DNA from: SZUA-584 sp041656035
Lineage (GTDB): Bacteria; Bacillota; Clostridia; Christensenellales; SZUA-584
NCBI GenBank assembly: GCA_964586785.1
Contig: CAZPHS010000010.1
Coordinates: forward strand, 1 to 61,673
Reading direction: 5' to 3'
DNA: 61,673 nucleotides
This document shows, piece by piece, positions 51,217 to 60,813 of the stretch. A program made the translations under genes and the position numbers. Within the stretch, counting starts at the first letter, position 1. Each line of letters begins with the position of its first letter. Below the pieces are notes generated by a model, which saw only the letters and a program-made list of their open reading frames with translations, was not told the DNA's origin and did no database searches.

Positions 51217-52126
51217 TATCTCTCACCGCCGCCAAAGCGAACCACTCGCCTATATTTATTTTTTCTATTACACTGTATCCCCTGTTTTTCAAAGAGTCGG
51301 CAACCTCGTTAAGACGCTCGCCTATAATGCCGGATACAATGTATATACCACCCCGCGCAAGGGCTGACCCCGCTTTTTTGTTCAGTTTAATTATTGTATC
51401 CGCAATAATGTTCGCCATTATAATATTATAAGGCCCCGTATCCGCCCTTTGCAGCAAATCGGATTCGCGCACCTCCACGACGCGCGCCCCGTTGGTTTCC
51501 GCGTTATCCATGGCGACACGCACGCTTACGTTATCATAATCCAAAGCAAGCACATGCCCAGCGCCAAGCTTCGCGGCGGCAATGGCCAGTATGCCCGAGC
51601 CGCAGCCCACGTCAAGTACGGCGTCGCCCCTCTTTATATATTTTTGCAGCAGCTCAAGGCACATCCTTGTGGTTTCATGCACTCCCGAGCCGAAAGCCAT
51701 ACCCGGGTCTATCTCTATTACTATATCGTCCTTATTTGCTTTGAACTCTTCCCATGTGGGCTTGACTACTATCCGCCCCGCCGCGCGAAACGCTTTAAAA
51801 TGCTTTTTGAAGTTTTCGTTCCAATCCGCGTCCTTCACGGTGCAGACATCGAAGGCAAGCGTTTTCGCCTCCGGAACGCCGAGCATTTTCAGGCTCTCTA
51901 TCCGTCCCCTTATGTAAGCCTTTACGCGTTCAAAATCGTATTCACCGTAATAGGCTTTAACGGTAACGTCATTACCGTTCGCGACGGCGCCCGATTCGCA
52001 TTCTCCGGCGTCCGGCACCTGACCGCCGACAATCTCAACCCCGTGAGCGCCCGCGTCAAGCAAAACCGAAGAAACGATATCCGACATTTCATCAGAAGTC
52101 TTTACGTTTACTTGTTTCCAGTTCAT
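51209..52126 (-). CDS. prmA: Ribosomal protein L11 methyltransferase
   Basis: 305 residues: PGMAFGSGVHETTRMCLELL and VLDVGCGSGILAIAAAKLGA bind SAM. It trimethylates L11. It follows dnaJ with a 4-bp overlap, as in many Firmicutes. Confidence 0.95.
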   Translation of the reverse strand: MNWKQVNVKTSDEMSDIVSSVLLDAGAHGVEIVGGQVPDAGECESGAVANGNDVTVKAYYGEYDFERVKAYIRGRIESLKMLGVPEAKTLAFDVCTVKDADWNENFKKHFKAFRAAGRIVVKPTWEEFKANKDDIVIEIDPGMAFGSGVHETTRMCLELLQKYIKRGDAVLDVGCGSGILAIAAAKLGAGHVLALDYDNVSVRVAMDNAETNGARVVEVRESDLLQRADTGPYNIIMANIIADTIIKLNKKAGSALARGGIYIVSGIIGERLNEVADSLKNRGYSVIEKINIGEWFALAAVRDIA

Positions 52127-53229
52127 TTCCCTAATACTCTTTCAAAAAAACTAAATTCTTTCTTATCAAGCTTATCAAACTCGCGAAGAAGCGTTTTTTG
52201 CTTCTCGCTTATTTTTTTAGGCACCTCAACCTTAACCTGTACGTACAAGCTTCCCTTTTTCGCGGAGTGAATATGTTGTATGCCCTTATCTTTAAGCCTA
52301 AATACCGTGCCTGTCTGCGTCCCCGCGCTTATTTTATATTTTACCTTGCCTTCAAGTGTCGGGACGGTAAGCTCGGCTCCGAGCGCCGCGTCAACAAAAG
52401 ATACGGGCATCTCTATAATAATGTCGTAACCCTCCCGCTTGAAATACTTATGGGCGGCGACCGTAATATAAATCAATAAATCTCCCGGAGGACCGCCTCT
52501 TTGCCCCGCGCTGCCTTCTCCCCGTATTGTAATAATCTGGCCGTTATCTATGCCTGCCGGTATGCTTACGCTTATTGTTTTCTGTTTGCTGACTATTCCG
52601 CGACCGCCGCAGTCCGGACACGGGTCTTTGTTTATTTTGCCGCTTCCGCCGCATTCCGGACAGTCCGCCACATTTACAAAACTGCCAAAGGCGGTATTGC
52701 GCTGCTGCTTTATCTGCCCCGCGCCCGCGCACACACCGCATGTTTTAAGCGTTGTGCCCGATTTAGCGCCTGTCCCGCCGCAAGAAGCGCATTCCGCGTC
52801 TTTATTCAGCCTTACTTCTTTTTTTATTCCGAAAGCCGAGTCTTCAAAAGATATTTTAAGCTCCATGCGCAAATCCGCGCCCCGCGTCGGACCGGAACGC
52901 CTTGCCGCGCGTCCGCCGCCGAAAAAAGAATCGAATATATCGCCGAAGCCGCCCATAATATCATCAAAGCCAAAACCGCCGAAGCCGCCCCTGCCGCCTC
53001 CGTCAAAAGCGGCGTGCCCGAAATTATCATATTGCTGCCGTTTCGCGGAATCGGACAAAACGCTGTATGCCTCGCTGGCCTCTTTAAATTTCTCCGCGGC
53101 GTCTTCCTTTTGCTCGTTTACATCCGGATGATACTGCTTTGCCAGCTTTCTGTATGCTTTTTTTATCTCATCGCCGCCGGCGTCTTTGCCGACGCCCAAC
53201 ACCTCGTAGTAGTCTCTTTTACCCGCCAA
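52123..53229 (-). CDS. dnaJ: Chaperone DnaJ
   Basis: 368 residues: J domain with YHPDVN, Gly/Phe-rich linker, zinc domain with four CxxCxGxG repeats (CASCGGTG, CGVCAGAG, CPECGGSG, CPDCGGRG), and the substrate-binding domain. It stimulates DnaK. Confidence 0.97.
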   Translation of the reverse strand: MAGKRDYYEVLGVGKDAGGDEIKKAYRKLAKQYHPDVNEQKEDAAEKFKEASEAYSVLSDSAKRQQYDNFGHAAFDGGGRGGFGGFGFDDIMGGFGDIFDSFFGGGRAARRSGPTRGADLRMELKISFEDSAFGIKKEVRLNKDAECASCGGTGAKSGTTLKTCGVCAGAGQIKQQRNTAFGSFVNVADCPECGGSGKINKDPCPDCGGRGIVSKQKTISVSIPAGIDNGQIITIRGEGSAGQRGGPPGDLLIYITVAAHKYFKREGYDIIIEMPVSFVDAALGAELTVPTLEGKVKYKISAGTQTGTVFRLKDKGIQHIHSAKKGSLYVQVKVEVPKKISEKQKTLLREFDKLDKKEFSFFERVLGK

Positions 53230-53284
53230 AAATAAAACACCGCCTCAAATAAATGTTACACGATTATCCATTCAACTGACACCC

Positions 53285-53318
53285 GAAAAGCCAAAGCGCT
53301 CTAAAACAGCGCTCTGGC
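53285..53318 (-). terminator. Hairpin between dnaK and dnaJ
   Basis: On the minus strand GCCAGAGCGCT pairs with AGCGCTTTGGC (11 bp, one wobble) and is followed by TTTTC. It is 28 bp after the dnaK stop and could partly stop transcription, or protect the upstream mRNA, keeping dnaJ lower than dnaK. Confidence 0.5.
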
Positions 53319-53345
53319 CTTCTTTTCTCATTTGAATATGATATT

Positions 53346-55193
53346 CTATTTTTCCTTTTTATCATCGTCGACCACTTCGTAATCGGCGTCAACCACATTA
53401 TCGTCCGGCGGAGCCTGTTCGCTTTGCTGCGCTCCGGCCTGCCCGCCCGCCGCCTGCGCGTTTGCCTGCTGATATACTTTGCCGAAAACGTCATATGAAA
53501 CCTGCGAAAGTTTATCCGCGGCGGCTTTTATGGCATCTATATCGGTGCCGGCAAGAGCCGATTTTACATTTGAAACCTCGGCGTCAATTTTGCCCTTATC
53601 CTCGCTCGCAACCTTATCGCCAAGGTCTTTTAATGTCTTCTCGGTCTGGAAAACAAGCGCGTCGGCGTTGTTGCGCGCCTCGACCCGCTCCTTTTCTATT
53701 TTGTCTTCCTCGGCAAACTTTTCCGCGTCTTTTACGGCCTTGTCGATGTCTTCTTTAGACATATTCGTTGAAGCCGTAATTGTTACCTTTTGCTCGTTGC
53801 CCGTTCCCAAATCTTTCGCGGACACATGCACTATGCCGTTTGCGTCTATATCGAAAGTAACCTCAATCTGCGGAATGCCGCGCGGCGCCGGAGGAATGCC
53901 CGTAAGATTAAAGCGCCCCAGCGTTTTGTTATGCGACGCCATCTCTCTCTCACCCTGAAGAACGTGTATCTCAACGCTTGTCTGGCCGTCTGCCGCGGTT
54001 GAAAACACCTGGCTTTTCTTTGTGGGTATCGTGGTGTTGCGCTCAATAAGCCGCGTGCATACGCCGCCTAAGGTTTCAATTCCCAGCGAAAGAGGCGTTA
54101 CGTCCAGCAGAACGATATCGTTTACCTCTCCGCCTATAACTCCGGCCTGTATAGCCGCGCCTATAGCGACGCACTCGTCGGGGTTTATTCCTTTGTACGG
54201 GTCTTTGCCGGTTATCTCTTTCACTTTATCCTGCACTGCCGGAATTCTTGTGGAGCCGCCTACCAATATAACGCGTGAAAGATCGCCCGTGTTTATGCCC
54301 GCGTCCTCAAGCGCTTTTCTTAACGGCATAGCGGTTTTTTCAACAAGGTCTGATGTCAGCTCGTTAAACTTCGCGCGGGTAACCGTTACGTCAAGATGCT
54401 TAGGCCCTGAGGAATCAGCCGTAATAAACGGAAGATTAATATTTGCCTGAAGCACTCCCGAAAGCTCGACTTTGGCTTTTTCAGCGGCTTCTCTTATGCG
54501 CTGCATTGCCATTTTGTCTTTTGACAAATCGATACCGTTGGATTTTTTAAATTCCGATATAATGTATTCCATTATCTTTTCGTCAAAATCATCGCCGCCG
54601 AGCCGGTTGTTTCCGTTTGTCGCCAGCACTTCAAACACACCGTCTCCAATTTCCAAAATCGATACGTCGAATGTGCCGCCGCCGAGGTCGAAAACGAGAA
54701 TCTTCTGCTCCTGCCCTTTATCAAGGCCGTATGCTAAAGCCGCCGCCGTAGGCTCGTTTATAATACGCGAAACGCTAAGCCCCGCTATACGACCCGCGTC
54801 TTTTGTAGCCTGTCTTTGGCTGTCCGTAAAATACGCCGGAACAGTTATAACGGCGTCTGTTACCGTCTGCCCGAGATACGCTTCGGCGTCGCCTTTTAAC
54901 TTCTGAAGTATCATCGCCGATATCTCCTGCGGCGTATATGTTTTACCTTCGATCTTTACCTTTCTGTCGGAACCCATATCCCTTTTTATAGAGCTTATCG
55001 TCTTATCGGGATTGGTAATCGCCTGGTTTTTAGCCACCTTGCCTACCAAACGCTCGCCCGTATTGGAAAATGCGACAACAGACGGAGTTGTTCTGCTTCC
55101 CTCCGCGTTAACTATAACGGTCGGCTCGCCGCCTTCCATTACAGCCACGCATGAATTTGTTGTTCCAAGGTCAATACCTATAATCTTGCCCAT
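53346..55193 (-). CDS. dnaK: Chaperone DnaK (Hsp70)
   Basis: 615 residues: IGIDLGTTNSCVAVMEGG, VFDLGGGTFDVSILE, VGGSTRIPAVQ and a substrate-binding domain ending in an acidic tail (DDNVVDADYEVVDDD). ATPase-driven protein folding with DnaJ and GrpE. Confidence 0.98.
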   Translation of the reverse strand: MGKIIGIDLGTTNSCVAVMEGGEPTVIVNAEGSRTTPSVVAFSNTGERLVGKVAKNQAITNPDKTISSIKRDMGSDRKVKIEGKTYTPQEISAMILQKLKGDAEAYLGQTVTDAVITVPAYFTDSQRQATKDAGRIAGLSVSRIINEPTAAALAYGLDKGQEQKILVFDLGGGTFDVSILEIGDGVFEVLATNGNNRLGGDDFDEKIMEYIISEFKKSNGIDLSKDKMAMQRIREAAEKAKVELSGVLQANINLPFITADSSGPKHLDVTVTRAKFNELTSDLVEKTAMPLRKALEDAGINTGDLSRVILVGGSTRIPAVQDKVKEITGKDPYKGINPDECVAIGAAIQAGVIGGEVNDIVLLDVTPLSLGIETLGGVCTRLIERNTTIPTKKSQVFSTAADGQTSVEIHVLQGEREMASHNKTLGRFNLTGIPPAPRGIPQIEVTFDIDANGIVHVSAKDLGTGNEQKVTITASTNMSKEDIDKAVKDAEKFAEEDKIEKERVEARNNADALVFQTEKTLKDLGDKVASEDKGKIDAEVSNVKSALAGTDIDAIKAAADKLSQVSYDVFGKVYQQANAQAAGGQAGAQQSEQAPPDDNVVDADYEVVDDDKKEK

Positions 55194-55220
55194 AGCTTGA
55201 TTCCCTCCCTTTATGTAAAT

Positions 55221-55796
55221 TTATGATTTATTAACTACAACCATGCTGTTCCTTATGATACGATCTCCCATGACATATCCTTTTTGCACCACCGCCGCCA
55301 CGCTTCCGGCGGCCGCGCCCTCGTCCGGTTCCACCATCTGCACAGCTTGATGCAAGGACGGGTCAAAGGATTCACCCAAAGCCGGTATCTCTTTTACGCC
55401 CAGCTTTTCAATCGTATCCTTAAGCTGCCGGCAAACCAACTCAAAACCCTGCAGCAGCCCTTTGTCCGTTTTTGTCTCGTCTATCTGCTCAAAAGCGCAG
55501 TCTATACTGTCAAGCACCGGCAGCATTTTTTCTATAACGTCAAGCTGCCCGTCCTTAAACGCGTCGGCGCACGATTTGAGCGTCCTCTTTTTATAATTGT
55601 TAAAATCGCTGAAAGTTCGCTGGTACTTATCCTTAAGCCCGTCCCTTTCGATTAACGCGTCCTTCAACGCGCTTTCAAGCGCTAAGTCCGTTTTTTCTGC
55701 CGCGTTTTCCGTCTCGTTTACCTTTTCGTTTTTTGTTTCGGCGGCGCCTGTTTGCGTTTCGTCTTTTTCGCTACCGCCATACTTTTGTTCATTCAT
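55221..55796 (-). CDS. grpE: Nucleotide exchange factor GrpE
   Basis: 191 residues: long charged coiled coil, then FERxxxx-like KYQRTFSDFNNYKKR and LGVKEIPALGESFDPSLHQAVQMV...GYVMGDRIIRNSMVVV. It releases ADP from DnaK. Confidence 0.96.
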   Translation of the reverse strand: MNEQKYGGSEKDETQTGAAETKNEKVNETENAAEKTDLALESALKDALIERDGLKDKYQRTFSDFNNYKKRTLKSCADAFKDGQLDVIEKMLPVLDSIDCAFEQIDETKTDKGLLQGFELVCRQLKDTIEKLGVKEIPALGESFDPSLHQAVQMVEPDEGAAAGSVAAVVQKGYVMGDRIIRNSMVVVNKS

Positions 55797-55811
55797 TTTT
55801 TACCCCCTTGT

Positions 55812-56852
55812 TTATATGTCCGAATCTATAAAGTTTGAGAGTATACTGTTTAAGCTTTTGCTTACATACTCAAGTATTGACACAACTTTTGCGTAATCCA
55901 TCCGCGTAGGACCGATAACTCCGAAAGAGCCTAAAGATTTGCCGCCTATTTTATATGTGGCGGTGACGACGCTTAAATCGCTCAGCTCCTTCACTTCGTT
56001 TTCCGACCCTATGGTTACCGAAAACTCAAGCTCCGCCGCTTTTTTCATCATGTCATAAAGCATTTCTTTTGTTTGGAGCACGGAAATAAAGTCTTTTGCC
56101 TTCTCAACGCTCATATATTCGGGATAATCGATTATGTTCTGCGTCCCTCCCAGCACTATGCCCCTCTCGCCCTGCGGCTCGACGCTTGCTTCGATGGATA
56201 AAAGTATTTCGGAAACAAACTCGCTGTCGTCGCTTATGCGGCTTATCAGAAAACCCCTTAAATCGTGGTTTGCCTCGTCAAGTGTTTTTGACGATAACTT
56301 TTCGGTAAGCATCGTGCCTATCATCTCTACATAATCCGAAGACATGCCCTCGGGTACGCTTATTACGGTGTCCGTTACAAGCCCCGCGCTTGTCACAACA
56401 AGCAGCATGGCCTTTCTCTCGGTTATTTTAACAAGCTGTATGCGCTTTATAGTGGAATTTCTCATCTGCGGCTTTAATATCATTGATATGTGATGAGTAG
56501 TATCCGAAAGCACTTGAGCCGCCTTCTCTATAACCTCGCTTATTTCCGACATTTTGTTCTCAAAATAGCGTTTGATATTTCCGGCTTCGGCGTTATTCAG
56601 TTTAACGACTTTCATCAGCCTGTCAACATAATATCTGTAGGCCTTTTGCGAAGGTATGCGCCCCGCCGATGTATGCGGCTGCTCCAAAAACCCAAGCTCC
56701 TCCAAATCGGCCATTTCGTTTCGTATCGTGGCCGACGAGAACTCAATACCATGTTTTTTGCTTATAGTACGCGAACCGATAGGAAACCCGGTCATAATAT
56801 AATCGTCAATCACAGCCTTAAGTATGCATAGCTTTCTTTCGCTTAAATTCAT
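55812..56852 (-). CDS. hrcA: Heat-inducible repressor HrcA
   Basis: 346 residues: N-terminal winged helix (AVIDDYIMTGFPIGSRTISKKHGIEFSSATIRNEMADLEELGFLEQPHTSAGRIPS) and the sensor domain. It represses this operon through the CIRCE element 25 bp upstream. Confidence 0.97.
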   Translation of the reverse strand: MNLSERKLCILKAVIDDYIMTGFPIGSRTISKKHGIEFSSATIRNEMADLEELGFLEQPHTSAGRIPSQKAYRYYVDRLMKVVKLNNAEAGNIKRYFENKMSEISEVIEKAAQVLSDTTHHISMILKPQMRNSTIKRIQLVKITERKAMLLVVTSAGLVTDTVISVPEGMSSDYVEMIGTMLTEKLSSKTLDEANHDLRGFLISRISDDSEFVSEILLSIEASVEPQGERGIVLGGTQNIIDYPEYMSVEKAKDFISVLQTKEMLYDMMKKAAELEFSVTIGSENEVKELSDLSVVTATYKIGGKSLGSFGVIGPTRMDYAKVVSILEYVSKSLNSILSNFIDSDI

Positions 56853-56876
56853 AGGTCCCCCTTTCCGCCGCGTTTG

Positions 56877-56903
56877 TTAGCACTCTATTTAGATGAGTGC
56901 TAA
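56877..56903. promoter_or_regulatory. CIRCE operator
   Basis: TTAGCACTC, nine bases, GAGTGCTAA: a perfect match to the CIRCE consensus bound by HrcA. It lies between the -10 and the hrcA start. Confidence 0.97.
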
Positions 56904-56907
56904 TATC

Positions 56908-56936
56908 AAAATAGCACTTGCTGTCTGCAAAGTCAA
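56908..56936 (-). promoter_or_regulatory. hrcA-grpE-dnaK-dnaJ promoter
   Basis: TTGACT, 17 bases, TATTTT on the minus strand. The CIRCE begins about 4 bp after the -10, so HrcA would block RNA polymerase. Confidence 0.7.
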
Positions 56937-56957
56937 GTATTGAATTGATTTTTAATG

Positions 56958-58073
56958 TTATTTAATAAATTCGCATATGAGAGTGTTTTGCAAATCGAAA
57001 CCCTTTTTTGTCGGTCTTATACCGTCTTTGTCCGCAACTATAAGCCCCATCTTTTGCGCCGCCGATATTTGATTTAAAAACTCCGCGGAAAAATCTTTAT
57101 TAAAGCGCGTATTATAGTCGTTAAAGACAATTCCGTCGGCGAGGCGCATACGCAGCATAATATATTCCTCTGCTTTTTCATGCTCGCCAAGCTTTGTCAT
57201 ATCCGCCGCCTGCGGCAAGCGGCTTTCCGTAGCTTCCATATAATCTTGCAGGCTTTCCGTGTTGGAGCGGCGCGCATCGCCCGCGAAAGAATGTGCGGCA
57301 ACGCCTAATCCTAAGTACTCCGCGCATGTCCAATATTTAAGATTATGCCCGCACTCAAACTCCGGCAATGCAAAATTAGAGGTTTCGTAATGAACATAGC
57401 CCGCGGATTCAAGCATATCGACGGCTCCATGATACATCGCCCTGTCAGTATCCTCATCAGCTCCGGAAAAACTTTTCGCGAGGGGCGTTGTTTGTTCAAC
57501 CTTTAACGAATAAGCGGACACATGCTGCGGTTTTAGTGAAATAACCTTTTCTACAGTTTCAAAAAAGCATTCGGTTGTTTGCCCGGGGAGACCGAAAATA
57601 ATATCGGTATTAATGTTTTTAAAAAAGCGCGAAGCATCGGTATAGGCACGCAAAAAATCATCCCATGTATGGCGTCTGCCTATACGCCGCAGTATTGTAT
57701 CGTCGTGGGACTGCAAACCAATGCTTACGCGGTTTATTCCCAAATCTGAATAGGCGGATAGTTTTTCGGCGTTTAATTTTTCCGGATTAGTCTCTATGGT
57801 AAATTCTTTTATATGATGCCGGAACGCGTTATTTATACCGCTAACCAGTTTTATTATATGCGGAATTTCGAGAACCGACGGCGTGCCCCCGCCAATAAAA
57901 ACCGTATCGACTACGTATTCTTTAAAAAGCTTTTTATACTGTTTTGCCTCCGCAATAACCGCGTCAATATAGCGATTAAAAACGCCTTCCATGCCGGAGA
58001 ATGAAACAAAGTCGCAGTAATGGCATTTACGGCGGCAAAACGGTATATGCACATACAGCCCGAGCGGGCGCAT
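56958..58073 (-). CDS. hemW: Radical-SAM heme chaperone HemW
   Basis: 371 residues: YVHIPFCRRKCHYCDFVSF with C-x3-C-x2-C, GGGTPSVL, and FGLPGQT. The missing residues of true coproporphyrinogen dehydrogenase and the CDF motif suggest HemW. It shares one base with the lepA stop, the classic lepA-hemW-hrcA order. Confidence 0.92.
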   Translation of the reverse strand: MRPLGLYVHIPFCRRKCHYCDFVSFSGMEGVFNRYIDAVIAEAKQYKKLFKEYVVDTVFIGGGTPSVLEIPHIIKLVSGINNAFRHHIKEFTIETNPEKLNAEKLSAYSDLGINRVSIGLQSHDDTILRRIGRRHTWDDFLRAYTDASRFFKNINTDIIFGLPGQTTECFFETVEKVISLKPQHVSAYSLKVEQTTPLAKSFSGADEDTDRAMYHGAVDMLESAGYVHYETSNFALPEFECGHNLKYWTCAEYLGLGVAAHSFAGDARRSNTESLQDYMEATESRLPQAADMTKLGEHEKAEEYIMLRMRLADGIVFNDYNTRFNKDFSAEFLNQISAAQKMGLIVADKDGIRPTKKGFDLQNTLICEFIK

Positions 58074-59872
58074 CAGTCCATTTTGAGGACGGACATAAAC
58101 GCCTCGGACGGAACCTGCACGCTGCCGACCTGACGCATACGCTTCTTGCCCTCTTTTTGTTTCTCAAGCAGTTTCTTTTTGCGCGTTATATCCCCGCCGT
58201 AACATTTCGCGAGAACGTCTTTGCGCATAGCCCTAACGGTTTCCCTCGCAATTATTTTACCGCCTATCGCCGCCTGTATGGGCACCTCAAACATCTGGCG
58301 CGGTATCGCGTCCTTAAGCTTCTCCGCAATGCCGCGTCCGCGGGCGTACGCCTTGTCACGATGGACTATTATTGACAAAGCGTCGCATACCTCGCCGTTA
58401 AGCATTATATCAAGCCGTACCAAATCACTTTTTTTGTAGCCTGTCAATTCGTAATCAAGCGATGCGTAGCCGCGCGTGCGCGATTTTAATATATCAAAAA
58501 AGTCGTAAATAATCTCGTTAAGCGGCAGCTCATAATGTATCATAACGCGCGTTTCCTCTATGTATTCCATGTTCTTAAAAATGCCGCGTTTTTCCTGGCA
58601 TATATCCATCACCGCCCCCACATATTCGTCCGGCATCATTATTGTCACATCGGCGAAAGGCTCTTCCATATATTCTATGGAGGTTGCCGGAGGCAGGTTT
58701 GTAGGGTTCTCGACTATAACCTTTTCCCCCTTTACAGTTGTGACGTGGTAGCTTACGCTGGGCGCGGTGGTGACTATGTCCAAATCGTATTCGCGCTCCG
58801 TGCGTTCCTGAATTATTTCCATATGCAGCAGCCCCAGAAAACCGCAGCGGAACCCAAAGCCGAGAGCAACCGAGGTTTCGGGCTCGTATATTAATGAAGC
58901 GTCGTTAAGCGACAGCTTTGCCAGCGCGTCGCGAAGGTCTTCATAATTCGCGCCGTCGGCGGGGTATATACCGCAGAACACCATAGGGGTTACATGTTTA
59001 TAGCCCGGCATAGGCGACGCCGCGCCGCCTTTGGCGTTTGTTATGGTATCCCCTACACGCGTGTCGGATACGTTTTTTACGCTGGCGGCGATATAGCCTA
59101 CCTCGCCCGCGCTTAAACTTTGCGTTTTTAACGGCGCCGGCAGAAAAACTCCCGTTTCCGTTACCTCAAAGCGTTTTCCGGCGGCCATGAAAAGTATACC
59201 GTCGCCCTCGGAAACGCTTCCGTTTTTAACGCGCACGTAGCTTATGGCGCCTTTGTAATTGTCGTAATACGAATCGAAAATAAGCGCTTGAAGCGGAGCG
59301 CTAAAATCGCCCTTTGGAGGCGGAAGGTGCTTTATTACAGCTTCTATGACATCGTTTACGCCTGTGCCCTCTTTTGCGCTTATGCGCGGCGCGTAAGAAG
59401 TATCAAGCCCTAATACGTCTTCGATTTCCTTGCACACTTCGTCAATACGCGCGGAGGGCAAATCTATTTTATTGATTACGGGCAGTATTTCAAGCCCGTT
59501 GTCCATAGCAAGGTATACGTTGGCTAAAGTTTGAGCTTCTATACCTTGGCTCGCGTCCACAACGAGTATAGCCCCCTCACATGCCGCCATGCTACGCGAC
59601 ACTTCGTAGCTAAAGTCCACATGCCCGGGAGTGTCTATAAGATTAAGAATATATTCCGCGCCGCCGAACTGATAAAACATACGAACGGCCTGCGCTTTAA
59701 TAGTAATGCCGCGCTCTTGTTCCAAATCCATTGTGTCGAGTATCTGTTGTTTCATATCGCGCTGAGAAACGGTGTGCGTAAGCTCAATAAGCCTGTCCGC
59801 CAAAGTTGATTTGCCGTGGTCAATATGCGCGATAATGCAAAAGTTTCTTATTTTCTCCATGTCGGCCGCCAT
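58073..59872 (-). CDS. lepA: Elongation factor 4 (LepA)
   Basis: 599 residues from ATG 59872, ten bases after GGGAGG. G1 AHIDHGKST, G2 ERGIT, G3 DTPGHVDF, G4 NKIDLP, and the C-terminal LepA domain (RKKKLLEKQKEGKKRM). A ribosomal GTPase that aids translation and 30S assembly. A longer open frame reaches 59950 but lacks a ribosome site. Confidence 0.97.
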   Translation of the reverse strand: MAADMEKIRNFCIIAHIDHGKSTLADRLIELTHTVSQRDMKQQILDTMDLEQERGITIKAQAVRMFYQFGGAEYILNLIDTPGHVDFSYEVSRSMAACEGAILVVDASQGIEAQTLANVYLAMDNGLEILPVINKIDLPSARIDEVCKEIEDVLGLDTSYAPRISAKEGTGVNDVIEAVIKHLPPPKGDFSAPLQALIFDSYYDNYKGAISYVRVKNGSVSEGDGILFMAAGKRFEVTETGVFLPAPLKTQSLSAGEVGYIAASVKNVSDTRVGDTITNAKGGAASPMPGYKHVTPMVFCGIYPADGANYEDLRDALAKLSLNDASLIYEPETSVALGFGFRCGFLGLLHMEIIQERTEREYDLDIVTTAPSVSYHVTTVKGEKVIVENPTNLPPATSIEYMEEPFADVTIMMPDEYVGAVMDICQEKRGIFKNMEYIEETRVMIHYELPLNEIIYDFFDILKSRTRGYASLDYELTGYKKSDLVRLDIMLNGEVCDALSIIVHRDKAYARGRGIAEKLKDAIPRQMFEVPIQAAIGGKIIARETVRAMRKDVLAKCYGGDITRKKKLLEKQKEGKKRMRQVGSVQVPSEAFMSVLKMD

Positions 59873-59905
59873 ACAAACTAATCCTCCCATTGTCACGCAA
59901 ATTAT

Positions 59906-59935
59906 ATTATATAAAACATCGGGGAATTGCAACAA
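59906..59935 (-). promoter_or_regulatory. lepA promoter
   Basis: TTGTTG, 18 bases, TATAAT on the minus strand. Its -35 directly abuts that of the divergent LUD gene, and a short dyad AATTG-CAA-CAATT (59925-59937) covers the join. Confidence 0.5.
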
Positions 59936-59964
59936 TTGCTTTTGCGTCATTCTTGTTATATTAT
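59936..59964 (+). promoter_or_regulatory. LUD-gene promoter
   Basis: TTGCTT, 17 bases, TATTAT, 41 bp before the ATG. Confidence 0.5.
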
Positions 59965-60004
59965 ATATAATATATTATCTGACGGCTTTTTTAGGAGGGA
60001 CATT

Positions 60005-60619
60005 ATGAGCAATATTGAAAAAACTTTGGCGGCGCTTAATAAAAACGGGTTTAAGGCCGTTTATGCGAAGGACGCGGCGGCGGCCAGGGATTATGTTAAC
60101 TCGCTTATTGGTAAAGATGATACTGTAGGTTTCGGCGGCAGCGTTACGCTTTTTGATACGGGCATAGCGGATTCGATTACGGAGCGCGGAAACACCGTTT
60201 ATTCGAGCGAGCTGGCCGCGCGAAAGGGCGAAGATACAAACGAGGCCAAAGCTAAAGGAATGGGCGCCGATATATATTTAACATCGGCCAACGCCGTAAC
60301 GCTTGACGGAGTGCTCGTTAATATAGACGGCACGGGCAACCGCGTGGCCGCTTCTTTCTACGGACCTCCCGTTGTCATTTTCGTCGCCGGCCGCAACAAG
60401 CTTACAAAAAACACCGGCACGGCTGTCGCGAGAATCAAAAAAGAAGCGTGCCCGCCCAACGCGAGAAAAAATTCTCTTTCTACACCGTGCGCCACGCAAA
60501 ACCGCTGCATGGACTGCGACAGCGAGCAGCGTATGTGCAATGTCACCGTTTTCCTGCACCGCCCCACCAAGAACAAGCGGATACATGTGGTTCTTATTGA
60601 CGAAGATTACGGGTTTTAG
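60005..60619 (+). CDS. LUD-domain (lactate utilization, YkgG/LutC-like) protein
   Basis: 204 residues; GGAGGG precedes the ATG. GFGGSVTLFDTGI and the C-terminal CATQNRCMDCDSEQRMCNVTVFLHRPTKN...VVLIDEDYGF are typical of single LUD-domain proteins of Clostridia. LutB and LutA partners are not adjacent, so its role in lactate use is uncertain. The four C-terminal Cys may bind an iron-sulfur cluster. Confidence 0.85.
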   Translation: MSNIEKTLAALNKNGFKAVYAKDAAAARDYVNSLIGKDDTVGFGGSVTLFDTGIADSITERGNTVYSSELAARKGEDTNEAKAKGMGADIYLTSANAVTLDGVLVNIDGTGNRVAASFYGPPVVIFVAGRNKLTKNTGTAVARIKKEACPPNARKNSLSTPCATQNRCMDCDSEQRMCNVTVFLHRPTKNKRIHVVLIDEDYGF

Positions 60620-60662
60620 GGCTGGATGGTGTAAAAGGCGTTTGAGGGTTAATCCTAATATG

Positions 60663-60704
60663 ACCGTCAATCAGAAGATTAATTCTTTTGGTTGGCGGTT
60701 TTTT
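60663..60704 (+). terminator. Terminator after the LUD gene
   Basis: ACCGTCAATCA pairs with TGGTTGGCGGT (11 bp, two G-U pairs) and ends in six T. Confidence 0.75.
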
Positions 60705-60753
60705 GTAATTTGTATTTGTTATATTTTTAAAAGAAATCATTATTGACATATAG

Positions 60754-60799
60754 GTCTATCCGATATAGACTTATAATATGAAGTCGATATTAAATAGAC
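60754..60799 (+). promoter_or_regulatory. Two operator dyads before the BlaI-like gene
   Basis: GTCTAT-CCGAT-ATAGAC (60754-60770) and GTCGAT-ATTAA-ATAGAC (60783-60799), both 6-5-6, are 29 bp apart centre to centre. The first starts 6 bp after a perfect TTGACA -35 (60743-60748) and covers the -10 zone; the -10 itself is unclear (TAGACT at 17 bp, TATAAT at 23 bp). A BlaI-type repressor dimer at each would shut the operon. Confidence 0.65.
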
Positions 60800-60813
60800 C
60801 AAGGAAATTTACC

